Shown here one piece after another: positions 1-9,551 of a DNA stretch of 64,000 nt; position 1 is the stretch's first letter; the number at the start of each line of letters is the position of its first letter. The translations under genes and the position numbers were made by a program. Source of the DNA: Natronococcus pandeyae (GTDB lineage Archaea; Halobacteriota; Halobacteria; Halobacteriales; Natrialbaceae); assembly GCF_008122205.1 (NCBI RefSeq), contig NZ_PHNJ01000011.1, forward strand, positions 1 through 64,000, given 5' to 3'. The notes under the pieces are model-generated. The model had not been told where the DNA came from and ran no database searches. It was given only the letters and a program-made list of their open reading frames with translations.

Positions 1-94
1 TGAGAATATTGCGTTCGTCCGCTCGATAAATTCCCGTATTCCCACTTTTTAGGCGATAAGAAGGCTTATACTGGCAGGGTTGGATGGTCAAAGT

Positions 95-400
95 ATGGAA
101 GATGGAAACCAACTGACAAATATCGTCACAATCATTGGCAAAGGAGTTCCAGCGAATTACGAAATCAGTGTTGATGGCAACATTGAAATGGTAGACGCTG
201 ATCCACTCGAGAAGACAACAATCGTCTCAGAGCATGCCGTAGAGGGAGCGATCGAAACCGGGGTACAACGATTCCGGTTTTCCGGCCAGATGGCGAACGT
301 GCACCTTGTCGATTGGAACGGGGTCGCCGCGCCAAAGTCATCGAGTACACCGGAAGTCCACATCGATTACGGTGTATCTGGCCGGAAGAATAGCCGCTAG
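95..400 (+). CDS. small orphan haloarchaeal protein
   Basis: A 101-residue protein with no recognised domain, no signal peptide and no membrane segment. It is acidic with alternating hydrophobic stretches, which suggests a small beta-rich soluble fold. I recognise the general look of a family common in haloarchaea (a strand-rich opening, then a DPLE-type turn) but no function. The ATG at 95 is preferred over the in-frame TTG at 80 because an AT-rich TATA-like stretch (around 63-70) lies about 25-30 bases upstream, as expected for a leaderless transcript. It stands alone; the next gene is on the opposite strand. Confidence 0.6.
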   Translation: MEDGNQLTNIVTIIGKGVPANYEISVDGNIEMVDADPLEKTTIVSEHAVEGAIETGVQRFRFSGQMANVHLVDWNGVAAPKSSSTPEVHIDYGVSGRKNSR

Positions 401-638
401 ATCGGCAACGCGGTCTCGGTTCACTGACCTTCTGCAATCGCGGTGGTGAATCAGCTGCTATCGTTGGTTTCGAGTTTCGTCATCCGTGACCACCGGTCGA
501 TCCTCGGTCGAAGAGGACGTCATCACTGCATATTTACCCCGCTGTTCGATCGAACGGTGACGCTTCGGGAGAAGACAGTCTGAGAGACGGACCGGACGCC
601 CACCGGGTGATGCGAACCCTGCTGAGCGACGCCGACCG
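401..638. other. intergenic, no feature seen
   Basis: This gap lies between the convergent ends of the small orphan gene and the MBL hydrolase gene. Open frames here are extensions of antisense frames. I see no RNA gene or convincing terminator. Confidence 0.5.
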
Positions 639-1421
639 CTACAGCGACAGCGCGTCGAACCGGTCGGGGACGACAATCCGGCCGTCGAATTCGGCTTCCG
701 CCTGTCGTCGAAGCCGCTGGGGATCCTCGTACCGATCGGCGACATGAACGAGCCACAGTTCGTCGGCATCGGTTGCCGCCGCGAACACCCCTGCTTCGCG
801 GGCAGTTCCGTGGCCAAGGTCGGCGGCAAGTTCGGCCCCGTCGTCGGCGTACATCGCCTCGTGGATCACGACGTCGCATGTCTCGACGTGGTCGCGGAGT
901 GCGGGCATCGCCGTCGTGTCCGCGGTGTAAACGATCCGGCGACCGCCGTCGAAGACGAGCCCCTGCGTCGGTACCGTGTGCTCGGCGGGAGCGACCTCGA
1001 CTGTTACATCTCCGACCGAGAATGTATCTCCAACGTCAGTTTCACGCACCTTGTCTTCCTCAGAGAGGACGTCCTCGAGCCCGGGCGTTACGATGTCCAT
1101 GAGCGCCCGGAGGTCAGAAACGGTATCTTGACTTCCACGAATCGTCAACGGCTGGGTTGGCGGCGTTGCGCGGATCGCGCCGATCCGCGCGAAAAACCGG
1201 CCGAGGAGGACGTTCGGAACGCCGAGCAGGTGGTCGGCGTGGGAGTGCGTACAGAAGAGGTCGGTCACGTCGCCCGGCGAGTGGCCAAGCTCCTCAAGCG
1301 TCGCGGGAACGGCGGTGCCGGCGTCGACGAGCAGGCAGCCCTCGTCCGTTTCGAGCAGGAGGTGGACCGTTTCACCGATCCGCGGATACGCTGCGGTACC
1401 GAGCAGTCGAAGCGTCGCCAT
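639..1421 (-). CDS. MBL-fold metallo-hydrolase (RNase Z-like)
   Basis: A 260-residue cytoplasmic metallo-beta-lactamase-fold hydrolase. The signature HSHADH is at residues 59-64 and provides the dinuclear zinc ligands. Further candidate ligands are His148 (AEHTVP), Asp168 (YTADTT) and His204 or His226 near the C-terminus. The layout matches the RNase Z/arylsulfatase-like branch of the superfamily, but nothing fixes the substrate: tRNA 3'-end processing is possible, and so are cyclic phosphodiesters or other esters. Length is normal for the single-domain branch. It lies 51 bases downstream of another minus-strand gene and may be co-transcribed with it. Confidence 0.85.
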   Translation of the reverse strand: MATLRLLGTAAYPRIGETVHLLLETDEGCLLVDAGTAVPATLEELGHSPGDVTDLFCTHSHADHLLGVPNVLLGRFFARIGAIRATPPTQPLTIRGSQDTVSDLRALMDIVTPGLEDVLSEEDKVRETDVGDTFSVGDVTVEVAPAEHTVPTQGLVFDGGRRIVYTADTTAMPALRDHVETCDVVIHEAMYADDGAELAADLGHGTAREAGVFAAATDADELWLVHVADRYEDPQRLRRQAEAEFDGRIVVPDRFDALSL

Positions 1422-1472
1422 ACCTCGCGTTTTTCGTCACCCCGGATTCGTGTTACGGATCGCGTCTGTCGG

Positions 1473-1937
1473 TCAGGCGGGCGGCTCAAACAGTGTCGGG
1501 TCGTCGTGCTCGAACGTCGCAACGGGTGTTCCGTCGAGCCGTTGCAGGTAAGTGGCGATCGTTCCTTCGCGGGCTGCCTCGTCGAAACAGTCCCGTGCGT
1601 GGTCGTATGCGACGGCGCTGGCGATCAGTACGGCCCTACACTCGCCTGGGTCTTTGAGGACCGTCACGGCGTACTCGGTGTCGCCGGCGACGGCGACGTA
1701 CGCCTCCGATGTGGAGAACGAGCCGTCCTCGACGAGCGGGTCGAGGCGGTCGGCGTCATCGCCCTGGATCACGTGGACAAGCCCGAGCCGGTTGTCGGAG
1801 TCGGTTCCGGCGTCGCGGGTGACGGCTCCGGTATCGCCTGCGACGACCGTGAGCGTCTCCCAGCCGCCGCTCGCGAGGTCGTCGGCCATCATGTGCATGT
1901 CCTCGAGCGTCGCTTCCCACGGTGTTCCGTCGGCCAT
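1473..1937 (-). CDS. conserved haloarchaeal hypothetical protein
   Basis: A 154-residue soluble acidic protein without recognised catalytic motifs. The start ATG at 1937 (opening MADGTPWE) is preferred over a start 33 bases upstream because the segment before it does not read like protein. It contains a well-formed alternating strand/helix pattern and ends in a Pro-rich tail. It sits just upstream of the MBL hydrolase gene in the same direction. Function unknown. Confidence 0.65.
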   Translation of the reverse strand: MADGTPWEATLEDMHMMADDLASGGWETLTVVAGDTGAVTRDAGTDSDNRLGLVHVIQGDDADRLDPLVEDGSFSTSEAYVAVAGDTEYAVTVLKDPGECRAVLIASAVAYDHARDCFDEAAREGTIATYLQRLDGTPVATFEHDDPTLFEPPA

Positions 1938-2019
1938 ACCCGAGTGATGCCACTGCAGGCACGAAAACATCCCGAACTACCGGTCGGATTCGCGGCGGGA
2001 CTATCGGTCGAAATCGTGT

Positions 2020-2418
2020 TCAGACGCCGACGCCAAAGATGGCTTCGAGCAGGTACGAGACGAGCAGGACTCCCAGTCCCGCGACGCCGAGTTTCGTCGC
2101 GTCGGAACAGCGGTCATTCGGTGGGAGGAGCCACGGATCCGGCAGCAGCCGTTCGAGGAGCGGACGCAGGTGCGAGGTGCGTTCGTCGGGTGGCGACATC
2201 GTCTGCCGGTCCTCCTTGTCCGGATGACGGGTGACGGCCGTTCTGAGCTGAACGGCGGCGGTGCCCGTTACGAGCAACCCAAGAACGAACAGCGCATGTT
2301 TGACCGCGACGAACCCATACCCGAGTCCGAACGCCGCGACCGTCGTCGTTCCGACGGCGAGAATAACAAGGATCGCGGCGGCGACGACCAGATCGAGGGC
2401 GACGAGCGCGAGTCGCAT
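2020..2418 (-). CDS. small integral membrane protein at the end of the dpp operon
   Basis: A 132-residue protein starting at the ATG at 2418. A hydrophobic segment fills roughly residues 3-25, a second pair lies at about 30-60, and one more is at the C-terminus (after the DATK motif), with a charged loop rich in Pro and Asp between. I recognise no domain. The ATG lies immediately after the stop codon of the dppF-like gene at 2420, so it is almost certainly translated from the same transcript. Whether it contributes to the transporter is unknown. Confidence 0.65.
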   Translation of the reverse strand: MRLALVALDLVVAAAILVILAVGTTTVAAFGLGYGFVAVKHALFVLGLLVTGTAAVQLRTAVTRHPDKEDRQTMSPPDERTSHLRPLLERLLPDPWLLPPNDRCSDATKLGVAGLGVLLVSYLLEAIFGVGV

Positions 2419-2419
2419 T

Positions 2420-3778
2420 CTACCGGTCGGGACGGGCTGAGGTGGGTTCGTCCAGTCCTGCGACGTCCTCGCGGTGGTGATGACAGCGACTCGTTCGGCC
2501 GCTGTCGTCGACGACGTGGGCTGCGGGGAGGTTGGTGTCGCAGTCGCTGCCGAACCGGTCCTGTAGATATGCGAGTGCGGCGGGTTCGCCGCCGTCGGCC
2601 AGTCGTCGCTCCGTCTCGTCGACTTCAACTGCAACCGCTTCGGGAACGGTCACGTCCCCGAACGTCGACTCGCGAATCTCCTCGAAGTCGGCGGCCGGGT
2701 CGTCGAGTCCGATCGTCCGGCGAACCCGGGTTCCGAGGGTATCCGCGCCGCGAGCGCGTTCGCGGAGCACGGTCCGAAAGAGATCGATCCGATCCCAGAG
2801 TTCCTCGGAGAGGTCGTCCCACTCTTCGGGGCGAACAGTCATCGGACAGCGCGTCGAGAACGGACAGCCGCTGGGCGGATCCTGCGGACTCGGCGGCGAG
2901 CCCCGAAGCGGGATCCGCTCGCGGTCGGCCGTTGGATCCGGCGTTGGGATCGCTGATAGCAGCGTTCGCGTGTAGGGGTTCGCGGGGTCGGTGAACAGCC
3001 GCTCGGTGTCACCGATCTCCATGATGTTGCCGAGGTACATCACGGCGATGCGGTCGCAGGCGTGACGAACTACTGAAAGGTCGTGGGCGATCAGCAGGTA
3101 GGTGAGCCCGAGTTCGTCCTGAAGGTCCTCGAGCAAGTTGAGGATCTTTGCCTGCACCGAGACGTCAAGTGCGCTCGTGGGCTCGTCGAGGACGACGAAG
3201 TCGGGGTTCAGCGCGAGCGCCCGGGCAATCCCGATGCGTTGGCGCTGCCCGCCGGAAAACTGGTGGGGGTAGCGGTAATAATGCTCCGATCGGAGCCCGA
3301 CGAGATCGAGCAGTTCTCGGACGCGAGCCCGACGCTCTCGCGGCGTTTTCCACTCGTAGGAGTCGAGCGGTTCCCGAATGATTTTCCCGACCGTCAGTCG
3401 GTCGTTCATGCTCGATTCAGGGTCTTGAAACACGATCTGTGCGTTCTGGCGCCATGCTTTGAGATCGTCGCCCGACAGCGTCGAGACGTCGGTACCGTCG
3501 AACGAAACCTGCCCGTCGGTCGGCGTCTCGAGTCGGACGAGCGTTCGTCCGAGCGTCGTCTTTCCACAGCCGCTCTCGCCGACCAGCCCGAGCGTCTCGC
3601 CGCGTTCGATCTCGAAACTGACGCCGTCGACGGCCTTGACGGGGTCGTTTGAGCGGAGGCCGTCGGTTTCGTAGTACGTCTTTAGGTTCTCGACGGCGAT
3701 CAGCGTCTCGTCGTCCGTTGCGGCGCCGGCCGTCGGGGCCTCGGTTGCGCCGGTTTGTGAGTGTGCTTGCTCGCTCAT
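2420..3778 (-). CDS. dppF: dipeptide/oligopeptide ABC transporter ATPase, DppF/OppF type
   Basis: A 452-residue ATPase that energises peptide import. Walker A GESGCGKTT is at residues 67-75, the ABC signature reads FSGGQRQRIGIARAL, and Walker B is DFVVLDEPTSALD. The OppF-type C-terminal region with two conserved cysteines (GCPFSTRCP) follows. The protein then runs about 110 residues beyond the usual end with an acidic region of no known function and a His-rich patch (SRCHHHRED), longer than the usual ~330-residue family member. Its start overlaps the preceding DppD-like gene by 4 bases, which implies translational coupling. The exact peptide substrate cannot be read from sequence. Confidence 0.93.
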   Translation of the reverse strand: MSEQAHSQTGATEAPTAGAATDDETLIAVENLKTYYETDGLRSNDPVKAVDGVSFEIERGETLGLVGESGCGKTTLGRTLVRLETPTDGQVSFDGTDVSTLSGDDLKAWRQNAQIVFQDPESSMNDRLTVGKIIREPLDSYEWKTPRERRARVRELLDLVGLRSEHYYRYPHQFSGGQRQRIGIARALALNPDFVVLDEPTSALDVSVQAKILNLLEDLQDELGLTYLLIAHDLSVVRHACDRIAVMYLGNIMEIGDTERLFTDPANPYTRTLLSAIPTPDPTADRERIPLRGSPPSPQDPPSGCPFSTRCPMTVRPEEWDDLSEELWDRIDLFRTVLRERARGADTLGTRVRRTIGLDDPAADFEEIRESTFGDVTVPEAVAVEVDETERRLADGGEPAALAYLQDRFGSDCDTNLPAAHVVDDSGRTSRCHHHREDVAGLDEPTSARPDR

Positions 3779-4938
3779 TCGTCAGTCACCTCGGTCGGTT
3801 TGTCCCCGTCCGCGGGCTCGTTCTCGTGGCCGCCATCGGTTCGCGGCTCGTTGTTCGCGTCATCGATGGTCTCCTGGCTTTCGTGGGCGTCGAGACGCCA
3901 CTCCTCGGAACGGTTCTCGGGGTACAGTAGACAGGAGACGACGTGGTTGCCATCGTCGCCCTCGTTGACCGGTACCGCCGCGGGTCGGATCCGTTCGCAG
4001 CCTCCGAGCGCTTTCGGACACCGGGGTGCGAACCGACAGGACCGAGCCGGGCCGGTCGCCGTTGGGACGTTGCCTTCGATCGTGTGCAGGCGCGCTGCGT
4101 GCGGGTTGCGTCCAGGAATGCTCTCGAGTAAGCCCCGCGTGTACGGGTGTTTCGGGTCGGCGAACAGTGGTTCGACGGGCGCTCGCTCGATGATTTCGCC
4201 GGCGTACATGACGGCGACGCGGTCGGCGATTTCGGCTATCACGCCCATGTCGTGGGTGATGAAAATCATTGCGAGATCCCGCTCGCGCTGGATCTCCTCG
4301 AGGAGGTCCAGGATCTGGGCCTGTGTCGTCACGTCGAGTGCGGTCGTCGGCTCGTCACAGATCAGGAGATCGGGATCACAGGCGAGTGCCATCGCGATCA
4401 GCGCGCGCTGGCGCATCCCGCCCGAGAACTCGTGCGGGTACGATTTGAGGCGACGGCGTGCGTCGGGGATGTTGACCGATTCGAGCAACTCCGCGGCCTC
4501 GTCGGTTGCTTCCGAACCGCTCAGATCCTGGTGTAGTTCCAGGGCTTCCTTGATCTGGTTGCCGACCGTATACACCGGGTTCAGGCTCGTCATTGGATCC
4601 TGGAAGATCATCGCGATGTCGCTACCACGGTATGCTCGGAGTTCGGCGTCGGACTTACCGACGAGGTTTTCGCCGCGATAGCGGACGCTACCGCCGACGA
4701 TGTGGCCGGGAGATTTGATCAGTCCCATGATCGAGCGCGCGGTGACGCTCTTGCCTGATCCCGACTCGCCGACGATACCGAGTGTCTCGCCGGGGTACAC
4801 CTCGAAGTCGATCCCGTCGACGGCGTGGATCTCTTCCTTATCGGTGTAGAATACCGTCCGGAGTTCCTCGACGGCTAGCAGGGGTTCGATATCGTCGTCG
4901 GCTCGCTTCGCTCGCGGGGCAGCCATAGCATCGCTCAT
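3775..4938 (-). CDS. dppD: dipeptide/oligopeptide ABC transporter ATPase, DppD/OppD type
   Basis: A 387-residue ATPase with Walker A GESGSGKS, signature SGGMRQRALIAMAL and Walker B DLLICDEPTTALD, followed by the family C-terminal domain with CRFAPRCP cysteines. It forms the ATPase pair with the DppF-like neighbour. The last ~45 residues are an acidic tail. It overlaps both neighbours by 4 bases, typical of a tightly coupled transporter operon. Confidence 0.94.
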   Translation of the reverse strand: MSDAMAAPRAKRADDDIEPLLAVEELRTVFYTDKEEIHAVDGIDFEVYPGETLGIVGESGSGKSVTARSIMGLIKSPGHIVGGSVRYRGENLVGKSDAELRAYRGSDIAMIFQDPMTSLNPVYTVGNQIKEALELHQDLSGSEATDEAAELLESVNIPDARRRLKSYPHEFSGGMRQRALIAMALACDPDLLICDEPTTALDVTTQAQILDLLEEIQRERDLAMIFITHDMGVIAEIADRVAVMYAGEIIERAPVEPLFADPKHPYTRGLLESIPGRNPHAARLHTIEGNVPTATGPARSCRFAPRCPKALGGCERIRPAAVPVNEGDDGNHVVSCLLYPENRSEEWRLDAHESQETIDDANNEPRTDGGHENEPADGDKPTEVTDE

Positions 4939-6422
4939 GCGCCCGTCCCTCCGGCGGCAGCCTCGTCGGCGTCGCCGCCACCGTCACTCTGTGGGTCGAT
5001 CGCGTCTCGGATGCCGTCGCCGAGCGCGTTGAACGCCGTGACGACGAGCACGATGAAGATACCTGGCATCAGGGAGATATGCCACGACGACGTCGTGACG
5101 TAGTCCTGGCCGGCGTTGATCGCTCTGCCCCACTCGGGCGTCGGTGAGTCGACGCCGAGTCCGAGGAACGAGAGCCCGGCGACGCCGACGATGATCCCGC
5201 CCAGCGTCATCGAGGCATAGATCAGCAGGTAGCCGAGGATATACGGGAGCATGTGCCGGCGCATCGTTGTCGTCGACGCCTGCCCGTAGCTGCGCGCGGC
5301 ATCGATCCATTCGCGGTCGGCGACCTGAAGTGCGGGACCGCGGACCGCCCGCCAGAGCGCAGGCCACCCTGTCGCGCCGAAGATCAACGCGAGGACGACC
5401 GCGCCGCTGTACAGGCCTCCGATCCAAGTGTTCGCCAGCACCACCGACAGCAACACCAGTAAGAGTAGTCTGGGCATCGCCTGCACGGAGTCGCTGATGA
5501 GGACGAACGAGAGGTCGAGTTTCCCTTTGTAGTAGGCACCGAATAGGGCGAGGGCGGCGGCCGCAACGCTGCTAATCGCGAGGCTCAACAGTCCGATCAG
5601 TAGCGAGACGCGCGCCCCGAACACCATGAACGTAAACAGGTCCTGGCCGGATGGCATCGTTCCCAGTGGGTGGAACCGGTCGTAGTTGTCGTAGCTCATC
5701 GGGCCGACGTTGGAATCTCCGCCTCGGGAGGCCGACTCTCGGTTGGCATCGCCCGCGGTCGTCTCGACGACCTCGCCGGCGCCGTTGTCGTAGTATTCGA
5801 TTGTATTCGAGTACGGATCGACGATGTTCTGCTCGAGCGGTGCGGTCGCGAGTACCGGTGCGAACAGCGCCATTACGACGAACGCGAGGACGATCACGAG
5901 CCCGAACTGGCCCCACCGGTGGGTTCGAAGCCGGGCGACGACGTCGTCTCGGGGTGTCCAGTCGGCGTAGCGGTAGTGGCGCCGGAACAGGACGTACGCA
6001 TACCAGATCCACGCGACGAAGGCGGCGGCGTAGGCGTAGACGAGAACGACGCGGAACGCCCACGCAAGCGCCGGAGAGAGTCCGAGGAACGTCTCCTGCC
6101 AGCCCTCACCCGGAACGTAGTACCCTTCGTTCGGGACCAGTTCCCGCGAGAGCAGCGTCGGCAGGTCCGCGACCCACTGGCCGGCGGCGTTGACTGAGCC
6201 CGACCCGGGGATAGGCGGGAACGGTCCGAGGAGCGTACCCCACGGGATCGAGTTGACGAGGACACCAGCGATCGCGCCGAACTGGACGGCGACGAGCGCC
6301 GCAAAACCGAGCGCCCAGATCGCCGCCGGGCGCGGGTTCTCCGCGATCCGCTCGCGGATCGGGCGGTCCTCAAAGTCCTCAACGAGCACTGCGCCAGCGT
6401 CATCTGTATTGTCTGTCGACAT
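4935..6422 (-). CDS. dppC: dipeptide/oligopeptide ABC transporter permease, DppC type, with N-terminal membrane extension
   Basis: A 495-residue permease. The C-terminal ~300 residues are a standard DppC domain, including the ATPase-contacting EAA-like loop (EWIDAARSYGQAS) before the last membrane helices. The first ~170 residues are extra compared with bacterial DppC: two hydrophobic segments (about 35-58 and 125-150) joined by an extracellular loop. A second long polar loop (about residues 215-265) precedes the core. Bacterial relatives are usually about 300 residues, so this is a notably enlarged subunit. It overlaps the DppB-like gene by one base (TAATG) and the DppD-like gene by 4. Confidence 0.92.
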   Translation of the reverse strand: MSTDNTDDAGAVLVEDFEDRPIRERIAENPRPAAIWALGFAALVAVQFGAIAGVLVNSIPWGTLLGPFPPIPGSGSVNAAGQWVADLPTLLSRELVPNEGYYVPGEGWQETFLGLSPALAWAFRVVLVYAYAAAFVAWIWYAYVLFRRHYRYADWTPRDDVVARLRTHRWGQFGLVIVLAFVVMALFAPVLATAPLEQNIVDPYSNTIEYYDNGAGEVVETTAGDANRESASRGGDSNVGPMSYDNYDRFHPLGTMPSGQDLFTFMVFGARVSLLIGLLSLAISSVAAAALALFGAYYKGKLDLSFVLISDSVQAMPRLLLLVLLSVVLANTWIGGLYSGAVVLALIFGATGWPALWRAVRGPALQVADREWIDAARSYGQASTTTMRRHMLPYILGYLLIYASMTLGGIIVGVAGLSFLGLGVDSPTPEWGRAINAGQDYVTTSSWHISLMPGIFIVLVVTAFNALGDGIRDAIDPQSDGGGDADEAAAGGTGA

Positions 6423-7450
6423 TAAGCACCACCCTCCTCGAGTCCCACGCGGGGATCGATGATCGTATACAGGACGTCCTGCAGGATGTTCACGCCCACG
6501 AGCACGAGGATGAACACGTACATGAGCGAGGCGACGAGCGGCAGATCGCCGTTAATAACAGCCTGGAAGAACAGGTAGCCGAGTCCGTTGATTCCGAAGA
6601 CGACCTCGACTAGCACTGCGCCGCCGATCAGCAGGAACGCCTCGCTCGTGATCACGGGCACCAACGGGATGAGCGCATTCCGGAAGACGTGCTTCCAGAC
6701 GATCTTCTTTGCCGAGACGCCCTTGGCCTTGGCCGTCTCAACGTAGTTCGAGTTGATCGTCTCGAGGACGGCGGTGCGGCCGATTCGCACCTCGTTACCC
6801 ATCGACGCTGAGCCGAGGACGAGCGCGGCCGGGAACACTCGCTTGAACTCGCGGACGAATCCGTCCCAGGTCGTAATGTCGCTGAAGTCGTAGGCGCCGG
6901 TGACTTCGCTCTCGACGAGAAACCCGCTCCAGTTGAAGCCGAAGAAGTACTGCTGGGACTGGGCGAACAGCGCGAGCAGGATAATCGCGAGCCAGAAGTT
7001 CGGCATCGCGCGCCAAACGATTCCGCCGAAAGAAACGAGGTAGTCCGCCCGCGTGTTCGGGTTGAGCCCGGCGTAGAAGCCGAGCGGGATACCGAGACAG
7101 ACCGCGATCAGAATCGACCAGAAACCGAGCCAGAGCGTCCGCGGCGCGTACGTCAGAATCAGGTCGTACGTTCCAGCACCTGGACTCAACACCCACGACT
7201 GACCGAGGTTGAACAGGAGCAGATCGGTCATGAATTCGATGTACTGTTCCCACAGCGGTTGGGTGAGTCCGAGCTGTTCGCGGGTCTCCTCATACTGGGC
7301 CTGGGCCGACGGCGTGTCCGGTGAGCCGACGATCGCGGCCGCCGGGTCGATCGGGCCGAGCCGGATGATCAGGAACGTCAGCGAAGTGCCGAAGATGACG
7401 ACCGGGATGGCGAGCAGTATCCGCCGGAGCAAGTAGCCGAGACGACTCAT
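6422..7450 (-). CDS. dppB: dipeptide/oligopeptide ABC transporter permease, DppB type
   Basis: A 342-residue membrane protein that pairs with DppC to form the translocation channel. It has the family opening helix ending in a LxRLGP-type loop, about six membrane helices and the EAA-like cytoplasmic loop (VETAKAKGVSAKKI). A loop of about 45 residues around YFFGFNWSGF is also common in archaeal members. It lies 125 bases downstream of the substrate-binding protein gene and is probably on the same transcript. Confidence 0.94.
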   Translation of the reverse strand: MSRLGYLLRRILLAIPVVIFGTSLTFLIIRLGPIDPAAAIVGSPDTPSAQAQYEETREQLGLTQPLWEQYIEFMTDLLLFNLGQSWVLSPGAGTYDLILTYAPRTLWLGFWSILIAVCLGIPLGFYAGLNPNTRADYLVSFGGIVWRAMPNFWLAIILLALFAQSQQYFFGFNWSGFLVESEVTGAYDFSDITTWDGFVREFKRVFPAALVLGSASMGNEVRIGRTAVLETINSNYVETAKAKGVSAKKIVWKHVFRNALIPLVPVITSEAFLLIGGAVLVEVVFGINGLGYLFFQAVINGDLPLVASLMYVFILVLVGVNILQDVLYTIIDPRVGLEEGGA

Positions 7451-7575
7451 CGACTCGCCTCGTCCTGTCCGCTATCGATTCGGCGAAGACCCGTCCGGAT
7501 CGCTCCCAGCGTGCGTCGCTCGCGCGAGGAGTTCGATTGCGGCTGCCGGTTCATATGGATGCACTCTGCATCGTC

Positions 7576-9372
7576 TCAGGGCTGGTCGTCGATTGAGACG
7601 GTGTTATACTGCTGGTACTCCATGACGCCGTGCATCGAGATATCGACCCAGTCGTAGATGAACCGGTGAACGCGTTCGTGGAGCAGCGGGAGCTGTGCGA
7701 CCATCTCTAGATTCGCTGCCTCGATCCGCTCGAACGCCTCGTTCCGAGCCTCTTCTTCTTCGTCGGTCTCGCCGCGGTTTTCAAGGTACTGTTCCCACGC
7801 GTCCTCGGCCTCGTCGGCGTACTCCGCGTCGACGCCCTGGGAGATCCGGGTGAACTGGGGTGCATCGGGTGTCGGGTGGAGGAAGCGGTGGAAGATGTCT
7901 GGCCCGGGGTAGTCCATCCGGTCCCAGAGGGTAAACGCGTCCATCGTTCCCTCGATCGCGCGGTCGATAATCGTCGCGAACGGGGCCTCCTCGACGTCGA
8001 TCTCGATGTGGGCCGCGCGAGCTTGCGAGGCCAGTAGCTCGCCGAAGTCCTGCCAGATGCTGTCGGGCATCACCGTAAGCGTCATTTCGTACCGGTCGTC
8101 CTCGCCGTAGCCGGCCTCTTCCATGATCGAGGCCGCCTCCTCGATCTGGCTTTCGGCGTATCCGTACGGGTACTCGTTCTCAGCCATCTCATGATACCGG
8201 TCCTCGCCACCTGGGAACGTCGACGGCGTGACGATGTGGTAGGCCGGGTCGTACATCTCGTTGAACTCGTTTTCGGCGAGACGGTGCTGGTCAATCACGT
8301 GAGCGATGGCGCGCCTCGCTGCCAGTTCGTCGACATTTGCCGTGTTGAACACGATATAGTGTGAGATGAGCACCTCCGAGGACTGGTACTGCACTGTCTC
8401 CTCGTTGTCGAGCGGGCCGTACGTTCCGATCTCCCGGCCCTCTTCGTCGGTGTCTTCGATCTCGAGCAGGTCGGGATCGAACTGCGAAGGCTCCATGGTG
8501 AACACGTCGAGGTTACGGTTCAGCGCACGGTTCAGCCGCGCGTTCGAGTCATCCATGATCGACCAGTGGACGCCGTCGATCTCGGCCACCTCACCGTGGT
8601 AATCATCGAAGCGTTCGATCGAGAGGTGACTCCCCTCTTGCCAGTCCTCGAACTGGAATGGACCGGTCCCGATCGGGTTCTCCGTACCGAACTCCGACTG
8701 GTCCATCTCGCCGTCGTAGCCCTCGATGTCGCCGACGACGCCCTCAGGCGTGGCGGCAAAGGAGATGTTCGCGAGCTGGTCTAGGGTCATGTAGAACGGC
8801 CGCGCGAGCTCGACCCTAAGCGTGTGGTCGTCGACGGCCTCAACCGCCAGCGAGTCTGGCACGAGTTCGCCCTCGTCGTCGCGCTCGTGAGCGATCTCGA
8901 ACGTATCAAAGAGGTCGTCGGCGTTTCGCGTGTCTGGCGACTCTGCCATCCGCCGCCACGAGTAGACGAAGTCGTCGGCGGTCAGCTCGCTGCCGTCGTG
9001 AAACTGCACGCCCTCTTTGAGTTCGAACTCGTAGACCGCGCCGTCCTCCTCGGTCGTCCAGTCCTCGGCGAGCTGGCCCTCCGCCGGCAGTCGGCCGTCG
9101 GTGTGGGTCGTAAGCCGTTCGTAGATGTTGTATTCGCCGACGCTGTCGAGCTGGATGATGACCGGATCCATCGAACTGATCGAGTCGACCGCCATCCGGA
9201 GGTAGGTGCCGTCGACGTCACCATCGCCGCCCTCGCCGTTCTCATCGATCTCCTCGCCGCCCCCGCAGCCCGCGACCGTGGTCGCCGCCGCGACCCCACC
9301 CGCCGCGAGAAACGATCGGCGCGAGAAACGCTCGTCGGTACTGCTCCCGTCAGCCCCCCCTGAACTGGTCAT
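7576..9372 (-). CDS. ABC transporter substrate-binding protein (SBP_bac_5 type), Tat lipoprotein
   Basis: A 598-residue extracellular solute-binding protein for the peptide transporter downstream. The ATG at 9372 gives a proper Tat signal: FSRRSFLAAGG, a hydrophobic core and a lipobox ending VAGC. This predicts export folded and anchoring by a lipid on that Cys. The longer reading from 9531 would bury the signal peptide and is rejected. An acidic linker follows (GGGEEIDENGEGGD), then the family 5 fold with its typical 'tLRveLarPF' strand and the 'IGTGPF' segment. It is the first gene of the dpp operon. The ligand (dipeptide, oligopeptide or another cation) is not determinable here. Confidence 0.92.
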   Translation of the reverse strand: MTSSGGADGSSTDERFSRRSFLAAGGVAAATTVAGCGGGEEIDENGEGGDGDVDGTYLRMAVDSISSMDPVIIQLDSVGEYNIYERLTTHTDGRLPAEGQLAEDWTTEEDGAVYEFELKEGVQFHDGSELTADDFVYSWRRMAESPDTRNADDLFDTFEIAHERDDEGELVPDSLAVEAVDDHTLRVELARPFYMTLDQLANISFAATPEGVVGDIEGYDGEMDQSEFGTENPIGTGPFQFEDWQEGSHLSIERFDDYHGEVAEIDGVHWSIMDDSNARLNRALNRNLDVFTMEPSQFDPDLLEIEDTDEEGREIGTYGPLDNEETVQYQSSEVLISHYIVFNTANVDELAARRAIAHVIDQHRLAENEFNEMYDPAYHIVTPSTFPGGEDRYHEMAENEYPYGYAESQIEEAASIMEEAGYGEDDRYEMTLTVMPDSIWQDFGELLASQARAAHIEIDVEEAPFATIIDRAIEGTMDAFTLWDRMDYPGPDIFHRFLHPTPDAPQFTRISQGVDAEYADEAEDAWEQYLENRGETDEEEEARNEAFERIEAANLEMVAQLPLLHERVHRFIYDWVDISMHGVMEYQQYNTVSIDDQP

Positions 9373-9551
9373 GAAGTTACTCGATACAGTGTGTAAGCGA
9401 AGCAAAAGTGTTTCGAAATCTTTCATAAAATCGATGTATTGACACAATAGCGAGACGTTCCCGTACATATTGGTATGGCGTCTGGACAATTCGTGTGTCG
9501 AGGGGTCCGGTGTGCCGTCGTCCCAATCCACCGCGTCCTCGGAACGGCGGG
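9373..9551. promoter_or_regulatory. upstream region of the dpp operon
   Basis: This 179-base gap holds the promoter of the substrate-binding protein gene (transcribed leftward) and the end of the nucleotidase-like gene. It is clearly richer in A and T just upstream of the ATG at 9372, including a run reading TTCATAAAATC on the plus strand around 9422. I cannot define the TATA box exactly. Confidence 0.35.

Noticed and set aside
744-2234. 496-codon plus-strand frame
   Set aside because: Antisense to the MBL hydrolase and the hypothetical gene. Composition is Arg/Val-rich with no acidic bias, unlike real proteins here.
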